A stretch of 15,187 nucleotides of DNA from Desulfobacterales bacterium. GTDB taxonomy: Bacteria > Desulfobacterota > Desulfobacteria > Desulfobacterales > Desulfobacteraceae. How positions within the stretch are numbered: the first letter of the stretch is position 1; every line of letters begins with the position of its first letter. The stretch lies in assembly GCA_022361315.1 (NCBI GenBank), contig JAKSBB010001163.1, positions 1 to 15,187 on the forward strand, written 5' to 3'. Shown here piece by piece: positions 1 through 7,815 of this stretch. Below the pieces are notes generated by a model. It was not told where the DNA came from, ran no database searches, and saw only the letters and a program-made list of their open reading frames with translations. Both the position numbers and the translations under genes were made by a program.

Positions 1-1
1 C

Positions 2-1096
2 ATTGTGCTGGAGGATACCCGGGGCCGATCCTATCTGGATTTTATCGGGGGGTGGGCGGTGAACTGCCTGGGACACTGCCCCGACATCCTGGTCCGGGCC
101 CTGTCGGAACAGGCCGCCACCCTGATAAACGCCAGCCCCTCATTTTACAACCGCCCTATGCTGGCATACACGGAACGGCTGCTTGCTCAGACACCCCTTT
201 CACGGGTATTTTTTACATCCACCGGCGCAGAAGCCAATGAGGGCGCCATTAAGCTGGCCAGAAAATACGGCAGCGAAAAAAAAGAAGGGGCCTATGAGAT
301 TATCACCACCCGTCACGGTTTTCACGGCAGAACCCTGGCCACCATGGCCGCCACCGGGAAACCGGAATGGGAAACCCTGTTCGAACCCAAGTCCGAGGGG
401 TTTAAAAAAGGCAGATTCAACGATGTCGATTCCATCCGTGAACTGGTTAATGAAAACACCTGTGCCGTGATGATCGAACCGGTTCAGGGTGAAGGCGGGG
501 TGATACCTGCGACGCGTGAATTCATTCGGGATCTCCGCAGATTGTGCGACGATACCGGCACCCTGCTCATCTTTGATGAAATCCAGACCGGTATGGGACG
601 GACCGGTACGTTGTTCGCCTATGAGCAATACGGAATTACACCTGACATTATGACCCTCGGAAAAGGCATTGGTGGCGGATTCCCGCTTTCCGCCATGCTC
701 ACAAAGGAGGACTTAGACATATTCGCCCCCGGCGATCAGGGGGGCACCTATACGGGGCAGCCCCTGGCAATGGCCGCTGGCCTCTCCGTACTCGACGAAT
801 TACTTGAAAAAGACATACCGGCGAATGCAGCAACAATGGGGAAAAAGATTCAGGACCGCCTGAAAGATCTCTCCACCACCTATGAAATAACAAATATCAG
901 GGGAATGGGTCTTTTAATTGCCTTTGATCTGGAAATCACACCAGGGGATCAATTGGTATCGGCCTGCCTGGCGGACGGCCTGCTGATCAATGCACCGAAA
1001 CCGCAATCCGTACGCCTCATGCCCCCGCTGGTGGTGACCGAAGCGGATATCAACCGGTTCTTTGACATCATGGTACCGCATTTGGCCAAACGCTGA
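2..1096 (+). CDS. argD: Acetylornithine aminotransferase-like class III PLP enzyme (5' partial)
   Basis: A PLP-dependent class III aminotransferase, most like ArgD, which exchanges an amino group between N-acetylornithine (or succinyl-diaminopimelate) and 2-oxoglutarate in arginine/lysine synthesis in the cytosol. The frame is open to the window edge and 364 residues are visible. ArgD is usually about 400, so roughly 30 N-terminal residues are missing and the GTG near position 5 is unlikely to be the true start. Visible family signatures, numbered from that GTG: STGAEANE (phosphate-binding, about 72-79), HGFHGRT (104-110), EPVQGEGG (158-165), FDEIQTGMGRTG with the cofactor-contacting Asp about 191, and TLGKG with the Schiff-base Lys about 220. 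The C-terminal stretch around NAPKPQSVRLMPPL also fits ArgD. It converges on the next gene with only 30 bp between them and no clear terminator. Other class III enzymes (GABA or ornithine aminotransferases) cannot be fully excluded. Confidence 0.85.
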   Translation: MVLEDTRGRSYLDFIGGWAVNCLGHCPDILVRALSEQAATLINASPSFYNRPMLAYTERLLAQTPLSRVFFTSTGAEANEGAIKLARKYGSEKKEGAYEIITTRHGFHGRTLATMAATGKPEWETLFEPKSEGFKKGRFNDVDSIRELVNENTCAVMIEPVQGEGGVIPATREFIRDLRRLCDDTGTLLIFDEIQTGMGRTGTLFAYEQYGITPDIMTLGKGIGGGFPLSAMLTKEDLDIFAPGDQGGTYTGQPLAMAAGLSVLDELLEKDIPANAATMGKKIQDRLKDLSTTYEITNIRGMGLLIAFDLEITPGDQLVSACLADGLLINAPKPQSVRLMPPLVVTEADINRFFDIMVPHLAKR

Positions 1097-1126
1097 TCTT
1101 ATCGCGCGTCTGCCTTCGGATAGGGT

Positions 1127-2413
1127 TCACTGCTGCTGATACCATAACCGGCCGGCAACGATATACATGCCTGCCGAGCATAAAATCATATAACCGAACA
1201 TCTGGGCATTCTTTGTCTTCAGCAAATAGGCCAGGGCCACAATAATGGTCGCGGACAGCAGGAAAAAAAGAGGTTTGGGGATTTTTTTAAGAATCACCCG
1301 CCCAAAATGGGCAAACCGGATATGGCTGACCATCAACAGGGTGGACAGCCCAGTGAAAAACCACAACCAGGCCGGATTTGACACAAGAGAGGCGCCGAGA
1401 ACAATCAGGGCACCGGCCGGGCTGGGAAAACCGTTAAAGATACCCGGTGGTAAATCGTTGCGTTTTTTGTCCACCGCCACAAAGCGGATCAGCCGGAATG
1501 CCACACCGGCAACAAAGAGAAGTGCAAAAAACCAGGCGGCCACCCCGCCCTTTTGTATCACCACATACGCCGGTGCCAGTCCGAAGCTGACAAAATCGGC
1601 GATATCATCCAGATACGGGCCGTACTTTGTCCCGCCGTGTTTAAGCGCCATCCGGCCGTCAAACAGATCAAAAAGCTGCCCCATGATAATCACCAGGATC
1701 GCCCAGGCAAAAGAGTAGTGATAGGTCAATATCAGGGCGATGATACCGCAACAAAAATTAAGCATGGACAAAATATCCGCATAGAGGCGATTGGGAATAA
1801 ATTTAAAGGCCATGGAAGCTGCGGAAAGAATAATACATCCCATCAATATCCCGTCGGCAATGTTAATCATACCGGGGTTGGCATCCATCAGGGCACACAG
1901 AATCACCAGGGCGAAACAAATAATTGCCTTGATCTTGCCGAAATTATTGGCAGCACCCGACACCTTCATCCAGGACAAAATCTTCCTGGCAAAGAATTGC
2001 CCGGCCAGTTCAATGGCCACAAGAATCCACACCAGATCCACCGACAATATACCGGTATAGGCGAACCCCACCATGGGTGGAAGATAGGTAAACTTATCAC
2101 ATACGGGATCCAGCCATTCCCCCCATTCGGAGACCAGGTTACACCCCCGTGCCACCACCCCGTCCACGCCGTCGAGGATTGCGGCAAAGGTAAAAATGAC
2201 AATGGCCACGGCCTGAAATGAAGAAAAGAAATAAAGGACAAATCCCAGGGCTGCGAGTGCCGTCCGCCAATAACAGATGGCATTGGGAAACATCAGCCAT
2301 TGATGGGCAAATATAAAATCCTTCATCTTCTGCTGCCGCACCGCCCTGGACAACCATAAGAAGAACAGCCCGCCCATGGCCCCGGAGGCTGAAATCAGTA
2401 AAACCCTGTCCAT
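1127..2413 (-). CDS. Tandem-domain CDP-alcohol phosphatidyltransferase
   Basis: A 428-aa integral membrane protein carrying two CDP-alcohol phosphatidyltransferase domains. Enzymes of this family displace CMP from CDP-diacylglycerol (or a related CDP-alcohol) with an alcohol acceptor to make phospholipid at the inner membrane. Domain 1 (about 40-200) has the complete motif D81-x2-D84-G-x2-A-R89 ... G98-x3-D102-x3-D106, with the four metal-binding aspartates. Domain 2 (about 205-390) has D249-x2-D252-G-x2-A-L257 ... G265-x3-D269-x3-D273. All four aspartates are kept, but Leu replaces the usual Arg. Domain 2 also has FNGFPSPAGA (326-335), which resembles the region typical of phosphatidylserine synthase PssA. 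Domain 1 looks more PgsA-like. Single-domain members are usually about 180-250 aa, so this is a natural fusion. The ATG at 2413 has GAGGAG about 12 nt upstream and AGGA about 4 nt upstream. It lies 156 bp downstream of the secretion operon on the same strand and may be transcribed separately. The acceptor alcohols cannot be told from sequence. Confidence 0.85.
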   Translation of the reverse strand: MDRVLLISASGAMGGLFFLWLSRAVRQQKMKDFIFAHQWLMFPNAICYWRTALAALGFVLYFFSSFQAVAIVIFTFAAILDGVDGVVARGCNLVSEWGEWLDPVCDKFTYLPPMVGFAYTGILSVDLVWILVAIELAGQFFARKILSWMKVSGAANNFGKIKAIICFALVILCALMDANPGMINIADGILMGCIILSAASMAFKFIPNRLYADILSMLNFCCGIIALILTYHYSFAWAILVIIMGQLFDLFDGRMALKHGGTKYGPYLDDIADFVSFGLAPAYVVIQKGGVAAWFFALLFVAGVAFRLIRFVAVDKKRNDLPPGIFNGFPSPAGALIVLGASLVSNPAWLWFFTGLSTLLMVSHIRFAHFGRVILKKIPKPLFFLLSATIIVALAYLLKTKNAQMFGYMILCSAGMYIVAGRLWYQQQ

Positions 2414-2440
2414 AATGTCCTATCACTCCTCAATATCGCA

Positions 2441-2456
2441 GCCCTTTTATCAGGGC
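2441..2456 (-). other. Short hairpin in the leader of the phosphatidyltransferase gene
   Basis: The arms GCCCT and AGGGC (one further G-C pair if the loop tightens) flank a 6-nt loop, 28-43 nt upstream of the ATG at 2413. No T-run follows directly on either strand. It is therefore not a convincing intrinsic terminator for the secretion operon upstream. It may be a leader structure or chance. Confidence 0.2.
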
Positions 2457-2569
2457 CTAATTAACCATTTTTTATCCCTACGTATCATTTTCGTTACCCC
2501 ACGTCCATGTTTAGAAACGCAATGACCACGAACTTATGAAAATGGTAATCTAACGAAAAGAAGGAAGGA

Positions 2570-3748
2570 CTATTTCTCACGGAAGGACTCTGCCAGTGTT
2601 TTCCTTAACGGTTTGAGCAATACGTCCAGAACGGTACGGCGTCCCGTTCGGATATCTACCTGGGCAATCATCCCCGGCAAAATATGGATGGTTTTACCGG
2701 TTCTGGTAACCACAGGATTTTGTGACGGCAGGAGATGCACCCGGTAATAGGTTTGCTCTCCGTAGGGGGTCTCTTCTTCCAGAGTATCTGCGCTGACGTA
2801 CTTCACCTCGCCTTCAGCCGCACCGAAGATTGTATAATCAAAGGCATCAAACTGGATACTGGCGGACATGCCGGTATGAATATCTGCGATATCCGCCGGC
2901 ATGATTTTGGCTTCGACAATCAACTGATCATCCACAGGAACGATCTGCATTAACTCTTCACCGGGGTGCAATACCCCGCCCAATGTGGTTATCCTGACAT
3001 TCTTAACGATGCCCGGGACCGGCGCACGGATCACACTGTCCTTTAGCTGTTGTAGCCGCTGGGTACGGATCTGTTCGTTCTGCCCGATCTCGTCTTCAGC
3101 GGCAGCCAGTTCAGCCTGAATTTCCTGATAATACTTATTTTCCCGTTTTATCAATTCCCCTTCAGCGTTGTTCTGCTGTTGTTCGGCTTTGATCACTTCA
3201 GACCGGCTGGCATCTCCGGAACGGGCAAGGTCCTTGACTAGTTTGCTCTCTTCCTTTGCCAGCCGCACAGCGGTTTCAAGATTTTCCATATCTGCGGCAA
3301 ACCCCTGTCGTCGTTGTTTAAATAGGGCCTTCTGTACGGAAATTAACTCGGGATACCTTGAAATACGTTTGGGAAAACGGACCTTTTCCGCGCCGGTTAT
3401 CTCCGCTCTGAGACGGGCCGCCTCCGCATACAGGGCAGCGAGCCGGGCTTCCAGTTCTTTTACATTTGCGGTAAACCGTGTCTGATCAAATTTGGCCAGA
3501 ATTTCATCCTTTTTTACCCTGTCACCCGCTTTCACGTTCAGGGATCGGAGTACTCCGCCGTCCACCGCCTGAATCACCTGAACCCTGCTGACAGCAATCA
3601 CCGTACCGCTGCCCCGAACGGTCTGATCAAGCTCAAAGTGGTATGCCCATGACGCAGCAGCCGTAAACCCCAGGATCAACATCCAGAGAACAAGGGAGTA
3701 CCGGGTACGAAGAATGACAGAGTTCCTAGAAGCTTCCATAGCCGTCAT
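2570..3748 (-). CDS. HlyD/LapC-family type I secretion periplasmic adaptor
   Basis: The membrane fusion protein of a type I secretion system. It is anchored in the inner membrane and links the ABC exporter to the TolC-like channel across the periplasm. With the ATG at 3748 it has 392 aa, normal for the family. It has a short cytoplasmic N-terminus, one membrane segment (about 18-36), and a first half-lipoyl/barrel-sandwich strand set (about 60-88, with GGVLRSLNVKAGDRV). A long charged coiled-coil hairpin (about 90-235, rich in Glu, Gln, Lys, Ala) follows. The second half-lipoyl segment starts at VIRAPVPGIVKNV (about 239-251), followed by the beta-barrel C-terminal region. The chosen ATG overlaps the exporter's stop codon as TGATG, and AGGA lies 4 nt upstream, so translation is probably coupled. 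A TTG one codon earlier and an ATG at 3739 are alternatives. It is the last gene of the three-gene operon. Confidence 0.93.
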   Translation of the reverse strand: MTAMEASRNSVILRTRYSLVLWMLILGFTAAASWAYHFELDQTVRGSGTVIAVSRVQVIQAVDGGVLRSLNVKAGDRVKKDEILAKFDQTRFTANVKELEARLAALYAEAARLRAEITGAEKVRFPKRISRYPELISVQKALFKQRRQGFAADMENLETAVRLAKEESKLVKDLARSGDASRSEVIKAEQQQNNAEGELIKRENKYYQEIQAELAAAEDEIGQNEQIRTQRLQQLKDSVIRAPVPGIVKNVRITTLGGVLHPGEELMQIVPVDDQLIVEAKIMPADIADIHTGMSASIQFDAFDYTIFGAAEGEVKYVSADTLEEETPYGEQTYYRVHLLPSQNPVVTRTGKTIHILPGMIAQVDIRTGRRTVLDVLLKPLRKTLAESFREK

Positions 3749-5916
3749 CAATTCCTATGCATTGCCAGACTCCCCTGGGGTTTGAAGCCCGGCATCTGGA
3801 TCACATCTTCGGGTTTTCCGTCGGCGACAATTCGTCCCCGCCGCATGATCAGCACCCGGTTGGCCATATTGGCCAGACGCGGCCGGTGGGTGGCAATAAT
3901 GACTATATCTGTGGGTCTGACCCAGTTGTTAAGTGCATCCATCACTCTGTTTTCCGACTCCAGGTCAAGAAACGCAGAGGGTTCATCCAGCAACCACACC
4001 CGTGGGCGGGCAAGAAAAAGACGGGAAAGTGCAACCAATTGTTTCTGCCCCCCGGAGAGACCGCCCCCGCCTTCAAAAATCTCAAGCTCCATACTTCTCG
4101 GATTTTCAGCAGCCACCCGATCAATGCCCAGCAATTGAGACACTTCAATTATCAAACCGTCGGACACACCGCCACTCAACCCCATGTTGGATTTTAATGT
4201 TCCCTTGAACAGATGGACATCCTGGGGCATGTACCCCACGCCCTGGTTGATGACCTGAACATCCAGCTGAGACATTTCGGTATTTCCCAACCGGACCTGA
4301 CCTTCCGAGGGTTTGAACAAACCGGCGGCCACTTTTAAAAATGTGGATTTTCCGCACCCGTTTGGACCCAGGATCAATGCCCTGTCACCGGCATTAAACT
4401 TCAGATCGGGAATATCAATGGAAACGATGGGAGAATTGGGATAGGCAAATCGGACCCCTTCGAGTGTTACTTTATCCGGCATTTCATCCGGAAATAAGAG
4501 GTCCTGGTCCTGGCTGCGGTCCGTCTCCATTCCCAGAAGACGGTTTACCATTTCCAACCCTTCCCTGACATGCTCCCACTGCACCATAAACCGGACACTC
4601 TGGCCGATGGGAGCGATAATACGTCCCCCCAAAATAGCGCAGGCGATCATACCGCCGGTGGTCAGTTCTCCCTTTTCCACACAGGCAACCCCGACAACCA
4701 GTGCCCCCACATAACCAATGGTTCCGAGACTGCCCGTACTGATTACAGTTGTCGTCGTAATACTTTTACTTTTAAAACCGTAATCGGCCATGGCCCGGGT
4801 TATCCCCTGCCAATACCCGCTGAACCGCCACGCCGCTCCGGTGGCTTTAATGGTTTCCGTTCCCTGAATACTTTCCAGCAGAAGCCCGTGGCGCTGCTGC
4901 CCTTTCCGCACCTCTTTTTTCGCCAATCGTTTCAACCGCCATTGGGCAATCCACCCCAGCACCAGGGCCACCGGCAGCAGGGTCGCATACACCAGGCTCA
5001 CCTCCCCCCCGATAAGATAAATGACCCCGATAAAGAAAAAACTAAAGGGCAGATCCGTCATAAAAAAGACGATGGAGGATGAGAAAAAATTTCTGGCCTG
5101 CTCAAGTCCCCTCATGTGAGACGCCAGAGCACCGGCACTGTTTGGACGGGTGTCCAGACGCAGCTGCATAATATGCTCGTACAATTTCCGGGACAACGAG
5201 ATATCCACCTTATGGGCCAGGTCATCCGTAATTCTGGCGCGTATAAATTTCAGGATCCAGTCCAGGCAGAGTATAATGCCCATCCCCGCCACCAGGGCCG
5301 TCAATGTCGCATAGGCGAAGGTCGGGACCACCCGGTCATATACCTGCATCGCAAATAACGATGATGCCACAGCAAGGATGTTGATAACGATTGTAGCGGC
5401 TGTGACCTCCACAAACCAGCGTTTGTCCCGCCAGATTTCGCCCATCAACAGACTAAAGGCTTTCCCTTTTATGGCAGTATCTTCCGTGCTGTCCTGCAGA
5501 GGTGTCCGGAACCAGAGAACCAGGGCATCACCAAGGTCATCGGCCGGCAGTTGAATATCTGGCCCCACCGGCGGTTTCAGATGAACCATGTCGTCCTTGT
5601 CCGATTCCACATACACCCAAGCCTTGTCATGGAAGACGAGAGCCGGCAATTGCCGACGGTCCAGGCGGTCCCACCGGAGTTGGCACGCCCTCAGATGCCG
5701 TTGCTCGATACCGGCCAGAATCCCCATCAACCGCTCCACCGGATTAAACTCCGCCCCTGCGGGCTGAAAGACATCACATGCTTTTGCCACTGCACCGGGG
5801 GATACTGAAATACCGTTCTTATTCAACAGGATTCCCAGAACCATCGGGTCAATGGGTGCGGACCGGGGTGTAAATTCCGGCATTTCCGCCGGCGTTTTAT
5901 CAGAGTCAGAGATCAT
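3748..5916 (-). CDS. Type I secretion ABC exporter (LapB-type, with C39-like domain)
   Basis: A 722-aa inner-membrane ABC transporter with fused membrane and ATPase domains, expected to act as a homodimer powering export of the adhesin. Residues about 20-145 form a C39 peptidase-like domain without the catalytic Cys context of true C39 peptidases. Such domains in RTX/LapB exporters bind unfolded substrate rather than cut a leader. The six-helix transmembrane domain spans about 165-450. The nucleotide-binding domain (about 482-705) has Walker A GPNGCGKST (517-525), a Q-loop glutamine about 565 in YMPQDVHLFKG, signature LSGGQ (620-624), Walker B VWLLDE (640-645) and the H-loop histidine about 677 in ATHRP. 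All key ATPase residues are present. The start codon overlaps the stop of the TolC-like gene in an ATGA junction, and its own stop overlaps the adaptor start. Export of a double-Gly-leader peptide is less likely given the degenerate N-terminal domain and the giant adhesin next door. Confidence 0.94.
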   Translation of the reverse strand: MISDSDKTPAEMPEFTPRSAPIDPMVLGILLNKNGISVSPGAVAKACDVFQPAGAEFNPVERLMGILAGIEQRHLRACQLRWDRLDRRQLPALVFHDKAWVYVESDKDDMVHLKPPVGPDIQLPADDLGDALVLWFRTPLQDSTEDTAIKGKAFSLLMGEIWRDKRWFVEVTAATIVINILAVASSLFAMQVYDRVVPTFAYATLTALVAGMGIILCLDWILKFIRARITDDLAHKVDISLSRKLYEHIMQLRLDTRPNSAGALASHMRGLEQARNFFSSSIVFFMTDLPFSFFFIGVIYLIGGEVSLVYATLLPVALVLGWIAQWRLKRLAKKEVRKGQQRHGLLLESIQGTETIKATGAAWRFSGYWQGITRAMADYGFKSKSITTTTVISTGSLGTIGYVGALVVGVACVEKGELTTGGMIACAILGGRIIAPIGQSVRFMVQWEHVREGLEMVNRLLGMETDRSQDQDLLFPDEMPDKVTLEGVRFAYPNSPIVSIDIPDLKFNAGDRALILGPNGCGKSTFLKVAAGLFKPSEGQVRLGNTEMSQLDVQVINQGVGYMPQDVHLFKGTLKSNMGLSGGVSDGLIIEVSQLLGIDRVAAENPRSMELEIFEGGGGLSGGQKQLVALSRLFLARPRVWLLDEPSAFLDLESENRVMDALNNWVRPTDIVIIATHRPRLANMANRVLIMRRGRIVADGKPEDVIQMPGFKPQGSLAMHRN

Positions 5917-7205
5917 TTAACGATTCCGGCAGCCTCATCAAATCGGCCCATCTGAACGGCAAGCCTCAGACTGGCCTGTTCGTAGCGGCTTTTCACCAAT
6001 TCCAGATTCAATCGTGCATTGGCGAACTCCCGCTGGATATTCAGCAGGTCAAGCCAGCTTTTACGGCCAGCCTCGTATTGGCGGGTATATGAGGCCAATG
6101 TACTGGCAGTCGATTTAACAAGGGACCGGTTCAAATCCACCAATTGTCTTTCCAGATCGCGGTCCGCTAAAAGCGAACGGGCGGTCCGGTTCACATCGTT
6201 CCTCTCAGCCCGGGACTGCATCTGGGTGGCCCGGATCAACACCTCGGATGACTTGACCTGTTCAAATGTCCGAAATCCGGCCCCGTCAAGTTCTCCCTCC
6301 AGAACCAATGCCAGAGTCGTATCAAGATGCTGGCTTGAGGTCCCTTCCTTATCATAAATGTCCTGGTCTAATCGGCCATAAAGGCTTGGAAAATATTCAG
6401 ACTGACTTACCAACCGGTTCATCTTTGCAATATCGATCTCAAGACGGATCTGTTCAAGCCGGGGAGAGGCATTCTCAACATCAGCCTCCACCTGAGCATG
6501 CCCGGGGAGTTCAAGCAGTTCAGTCATCACCGGCTCAAAATCGTCCAATGGCGTCCGGGTCAAGGCAAACAATTCATTGCGTGCAATCTGAAGCTGCCCC
6601 TTTAAATCCTCACTGGTCAGCACCGCCTGGGTCAGCCTGGACTGTGCGAGTTGCACATCTGCCTCAGAGGATATTTTTCCGGTTCTGCGACGGGAGATCA
6701 TATCCAGAAGTTCTTTGTGCTCATCAATATTTTTGGATGCGGCACGGATTCTTTCCTTTAACCCTGTTACCTCGGTAAAGGCAATCACCGTCTCTTCCAT
6801 CAGTTCCCGCTGGGTACGATGAAGTTGCACCTCAGCCAGATCGACTTGGATAACGGCTTTTTGGATTGCATTATCAATGCGTCCCCCCACCCAAAGCGGT
6901 TGAAGTACTCTGACATAGGCGGTGGAGTCTTCATCGTCATTTTCCGCCACCGCTTCCAGCGAAATACTTGGCATTCGTTGATTTTCCTCGGCGTTCAGAT
7001 CTGCCTGGGCTGAGGCAAGTCTTTCACGGGCAGTAAAAACTTCCGGATTTTTATCCAGTGTAAACCGGATCGTGTCATGGATCGACGCAACACCCCCATC
7101 TTTTACCACCTCTTCGCCAGTCACCTTTCCCGGTGACGCCGCGAAGAGATTCGAAGCGCACATAAAACTTAGGACCGCTGCTGTACAACAGATAATAAGA
7201 CGCAT
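5913..7205 (-). CDS. TolC-family outer-membrane secretion channel (LapE-like)
   Basis: The outer-membrane factor of the secretion system, expected to form a trimeric beta-barrel with a periplasmic alpha-helical tunnel. The 430-aa product begins with a signal peptide: a basic start, a hydrophobic core of about 3-16, and probable cleavage near residue 22 at LFA/AS. The rest is dominated by long amphipathic helices in two similar halves, as in TolC. SIHDTIRFTLDKNPEV and the ARERLASAQADLNAEENQRMP stretch match the first repeat, and the region near EAGRKSWLDLLNIQREFANARL matches the second. The ATG at 7205 is preceded by AAAGG 10 nt upstream. It is the first gene of the operon and faces away from the adhesin gene, so both promoters must lie in the 610-bp gap. 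I found no convincing sigma70 promoter for this side. Confidence 0.92.
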   Translation of the reverse strand: MRLIICCTAAVLSFMCASNLFAASPGKVTGEEVVKDGGVASIHDTIRFTLDKNPEVFTARERLASAQADLNAEENQRMPSISLEAVAENDDEDSTAYVRVLQPLWVGGRIDNAIQKAVIQVDLAEVQLHRTQRELMEETVIAFTEVTGLKERIRAASKNIDEHKELLDMISRRRTGKISSEADVQLAQSRLTQAVLTSEDLKGQLQIARNELFALTRTPLDDFEPVMTELLELPGHAQVEADVENASPRLEQIRLEIDIAKMNRLVSQSEYFPSLYGRLDQDIYDKEGTSSQHLDTTLALVLEGELDGAGFRTFEQVKSSEVLIRATQMQSRAERNDVNRTARSLLADRDLERQLVDLNRSLVKSTASTLASYTRQYEAGRKSWLDLLNIQREFANARLNLELVKSRYEQASLRLAVQMGRFDEAAGIVK

Positions 7206-7416
7206 TACACATTTACCTTTTATTTAGTTGTAATGTTATTTTTGTCGGATCAAATCTTTTTGCTTTGATAGTGATACGTAAAATTCAGAGTTGGGGCTTA
7301 CAAAAAGTATTTCTGAAAATAGACAGCCAATCCAACTCACCAGCGATCAATGACACAAGACAATAGAGAGTACAATGTTAGCAACGCCGGAACAGAAACC
7401 ATCGCCCTAATTAAAC

Positions 7417-7426
7417 AGATTAATCT
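7417..7426. promoter_or_regulatory. 10-bp perfect palindrome, possible operator
   Basis: AGATTAATCT is a perfect 10-bp inverted repeat in the middle of the divergent intergenic region. It could be a binding site for a dimeric regulator. An AT-rich palindrome of this length can also occur by chance. Confidence 0.2.
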
Positions 7427-7487
7427 ACTCAGGGTCAAGATCAATTTAATCCATAGAATCCTTTATTGAAAATAACTACATATATTA

Positions 7488-7498
7488 AGGGATTCCCT
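7488..7498. promoter_or_regulatory. AGGGA-T-TCCCT palindrome, possible operator
   Basis: Two 5-bp arms, AGGGA and TCCCT, flank a single central base. The site lies about 195 bp upstream of the best adhesin promoter candidate. No T-run follows directly, so a terminator is unlikely. Operator function is only a possibility. Confidence 0.2.
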
Positions 7499-7692
7499 GA
7501 TTGATTTTTTTATTTAACGGGTGTAAATACGGATCTATACGCTTGAAATCTGTTATGGTTCTATAGGTGCTGTTCATTCTTTTGACTAGTAAAAGCAAAA
7601 TATAGACCTAGGCTTCCAAACGAACAGTGCTGCCATTGATCTTCTTATTCAAGGGTAATGGACGATCAAACTGTTACTTGAAATATGATAGC

Positions 7693-7720
7693 TTGAATAA
7701 CTCGTTCCGTTTTTTATCTT
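7693..7720 (+). promoter_or_regulatory. Candidate sigma70 promoter for the adhesin gene
   Basis: TTGAAT (7693-7698) and TATCTT (7715-7720) each match four of six consensus bases and are separated by 16 bp. Transcription would begin near 7727, leaving a leader of about 90 nt before the ATG. This was picked by eye as the best-spaced pair. An isolated TATGAT at 7684-7689 lacks a good -35 partner. Confidence 0.3.
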
Positions 7721-7803
7721 AATCAAAGTTGGCGGATAAAAAAGCAAGATTACGTCAACTTCGGCAAGGTCAAATTGCCATTGAAAAATTTTTATCTTAT
7801 TCC

Positions 7804-7810
7804 GGGAGAG
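7804..7810 (+). promoter_or_regulatory. Ribosome-binding site of the adhesin gene
   Basis: GGGAGAG ends 5 nt before the ATG at 7816, a good Shine-Dalgarno spacing. It decides the start, because the frame is open upstream as far as a TAA at 7720-7722 and contains a possible TTG at 7729 with no comparable site. Confidence 0.7.
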
Positions 7811-7815
7811 ATAAA

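Larger units (their letters stand above)
7206..7815. promoter_or_regulatory. Long AT-rich divergent intergenic region
   Basis: 610 bp between the divergent channel and adhesin genes, clearly more AT-rich than the flanking coding DNA. It holds no credible gene: only reading frames of about a dozen codons, such as an ATG at 7375. It must carry both promoters. Visible items are a candidate promoter for the adhesin, two short palindromes and the adhesin ribosome-binding site. A weak inverted pair, AAGTTG at 7726-7731 and CAACTT at 7756-7761, could form a leader hairpin with a 24-nt loop. I see no known riboswitch, tRNA or insertion sequence. Confidence 0.6.

Noticed and set aside
200..628. 142-codon minus-strand open frame inside the aminotransferase gene
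   Set aside because: It lies opposite clear ArgD motifs, has no family features, and is best explained as a shadow frame.
1097..1126. Terminator between the convergent aminotransferase and phosphatidyltransferase genes
   Set aside because: The 30-bp gap has no stable GC-rich hairpin followed by a T-run on either strand.
2479..2487. TACGTATCA, also present inverted at 7272-7280, as a shared regulator site
   Set aside because: A shared 9-mer between two intergenic regions of this size is expected by chance fairly often, and no further similarity extends around it.
7731..7745. Possible sigma54 promoter (GG...GC) upstream of the adhesin
   Set aside because: The GG and GC are 11 bases apart rather than the required 10, and the surrounding bases do not match the consensus.
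7723..7815. Cyclic-di-GMP riboswitch in the adhesin leader
   Set aside because: Cyclic-di-GMP control is common for such adhesins, but the conserved GEMM core and paired helices could not be found in the leader.
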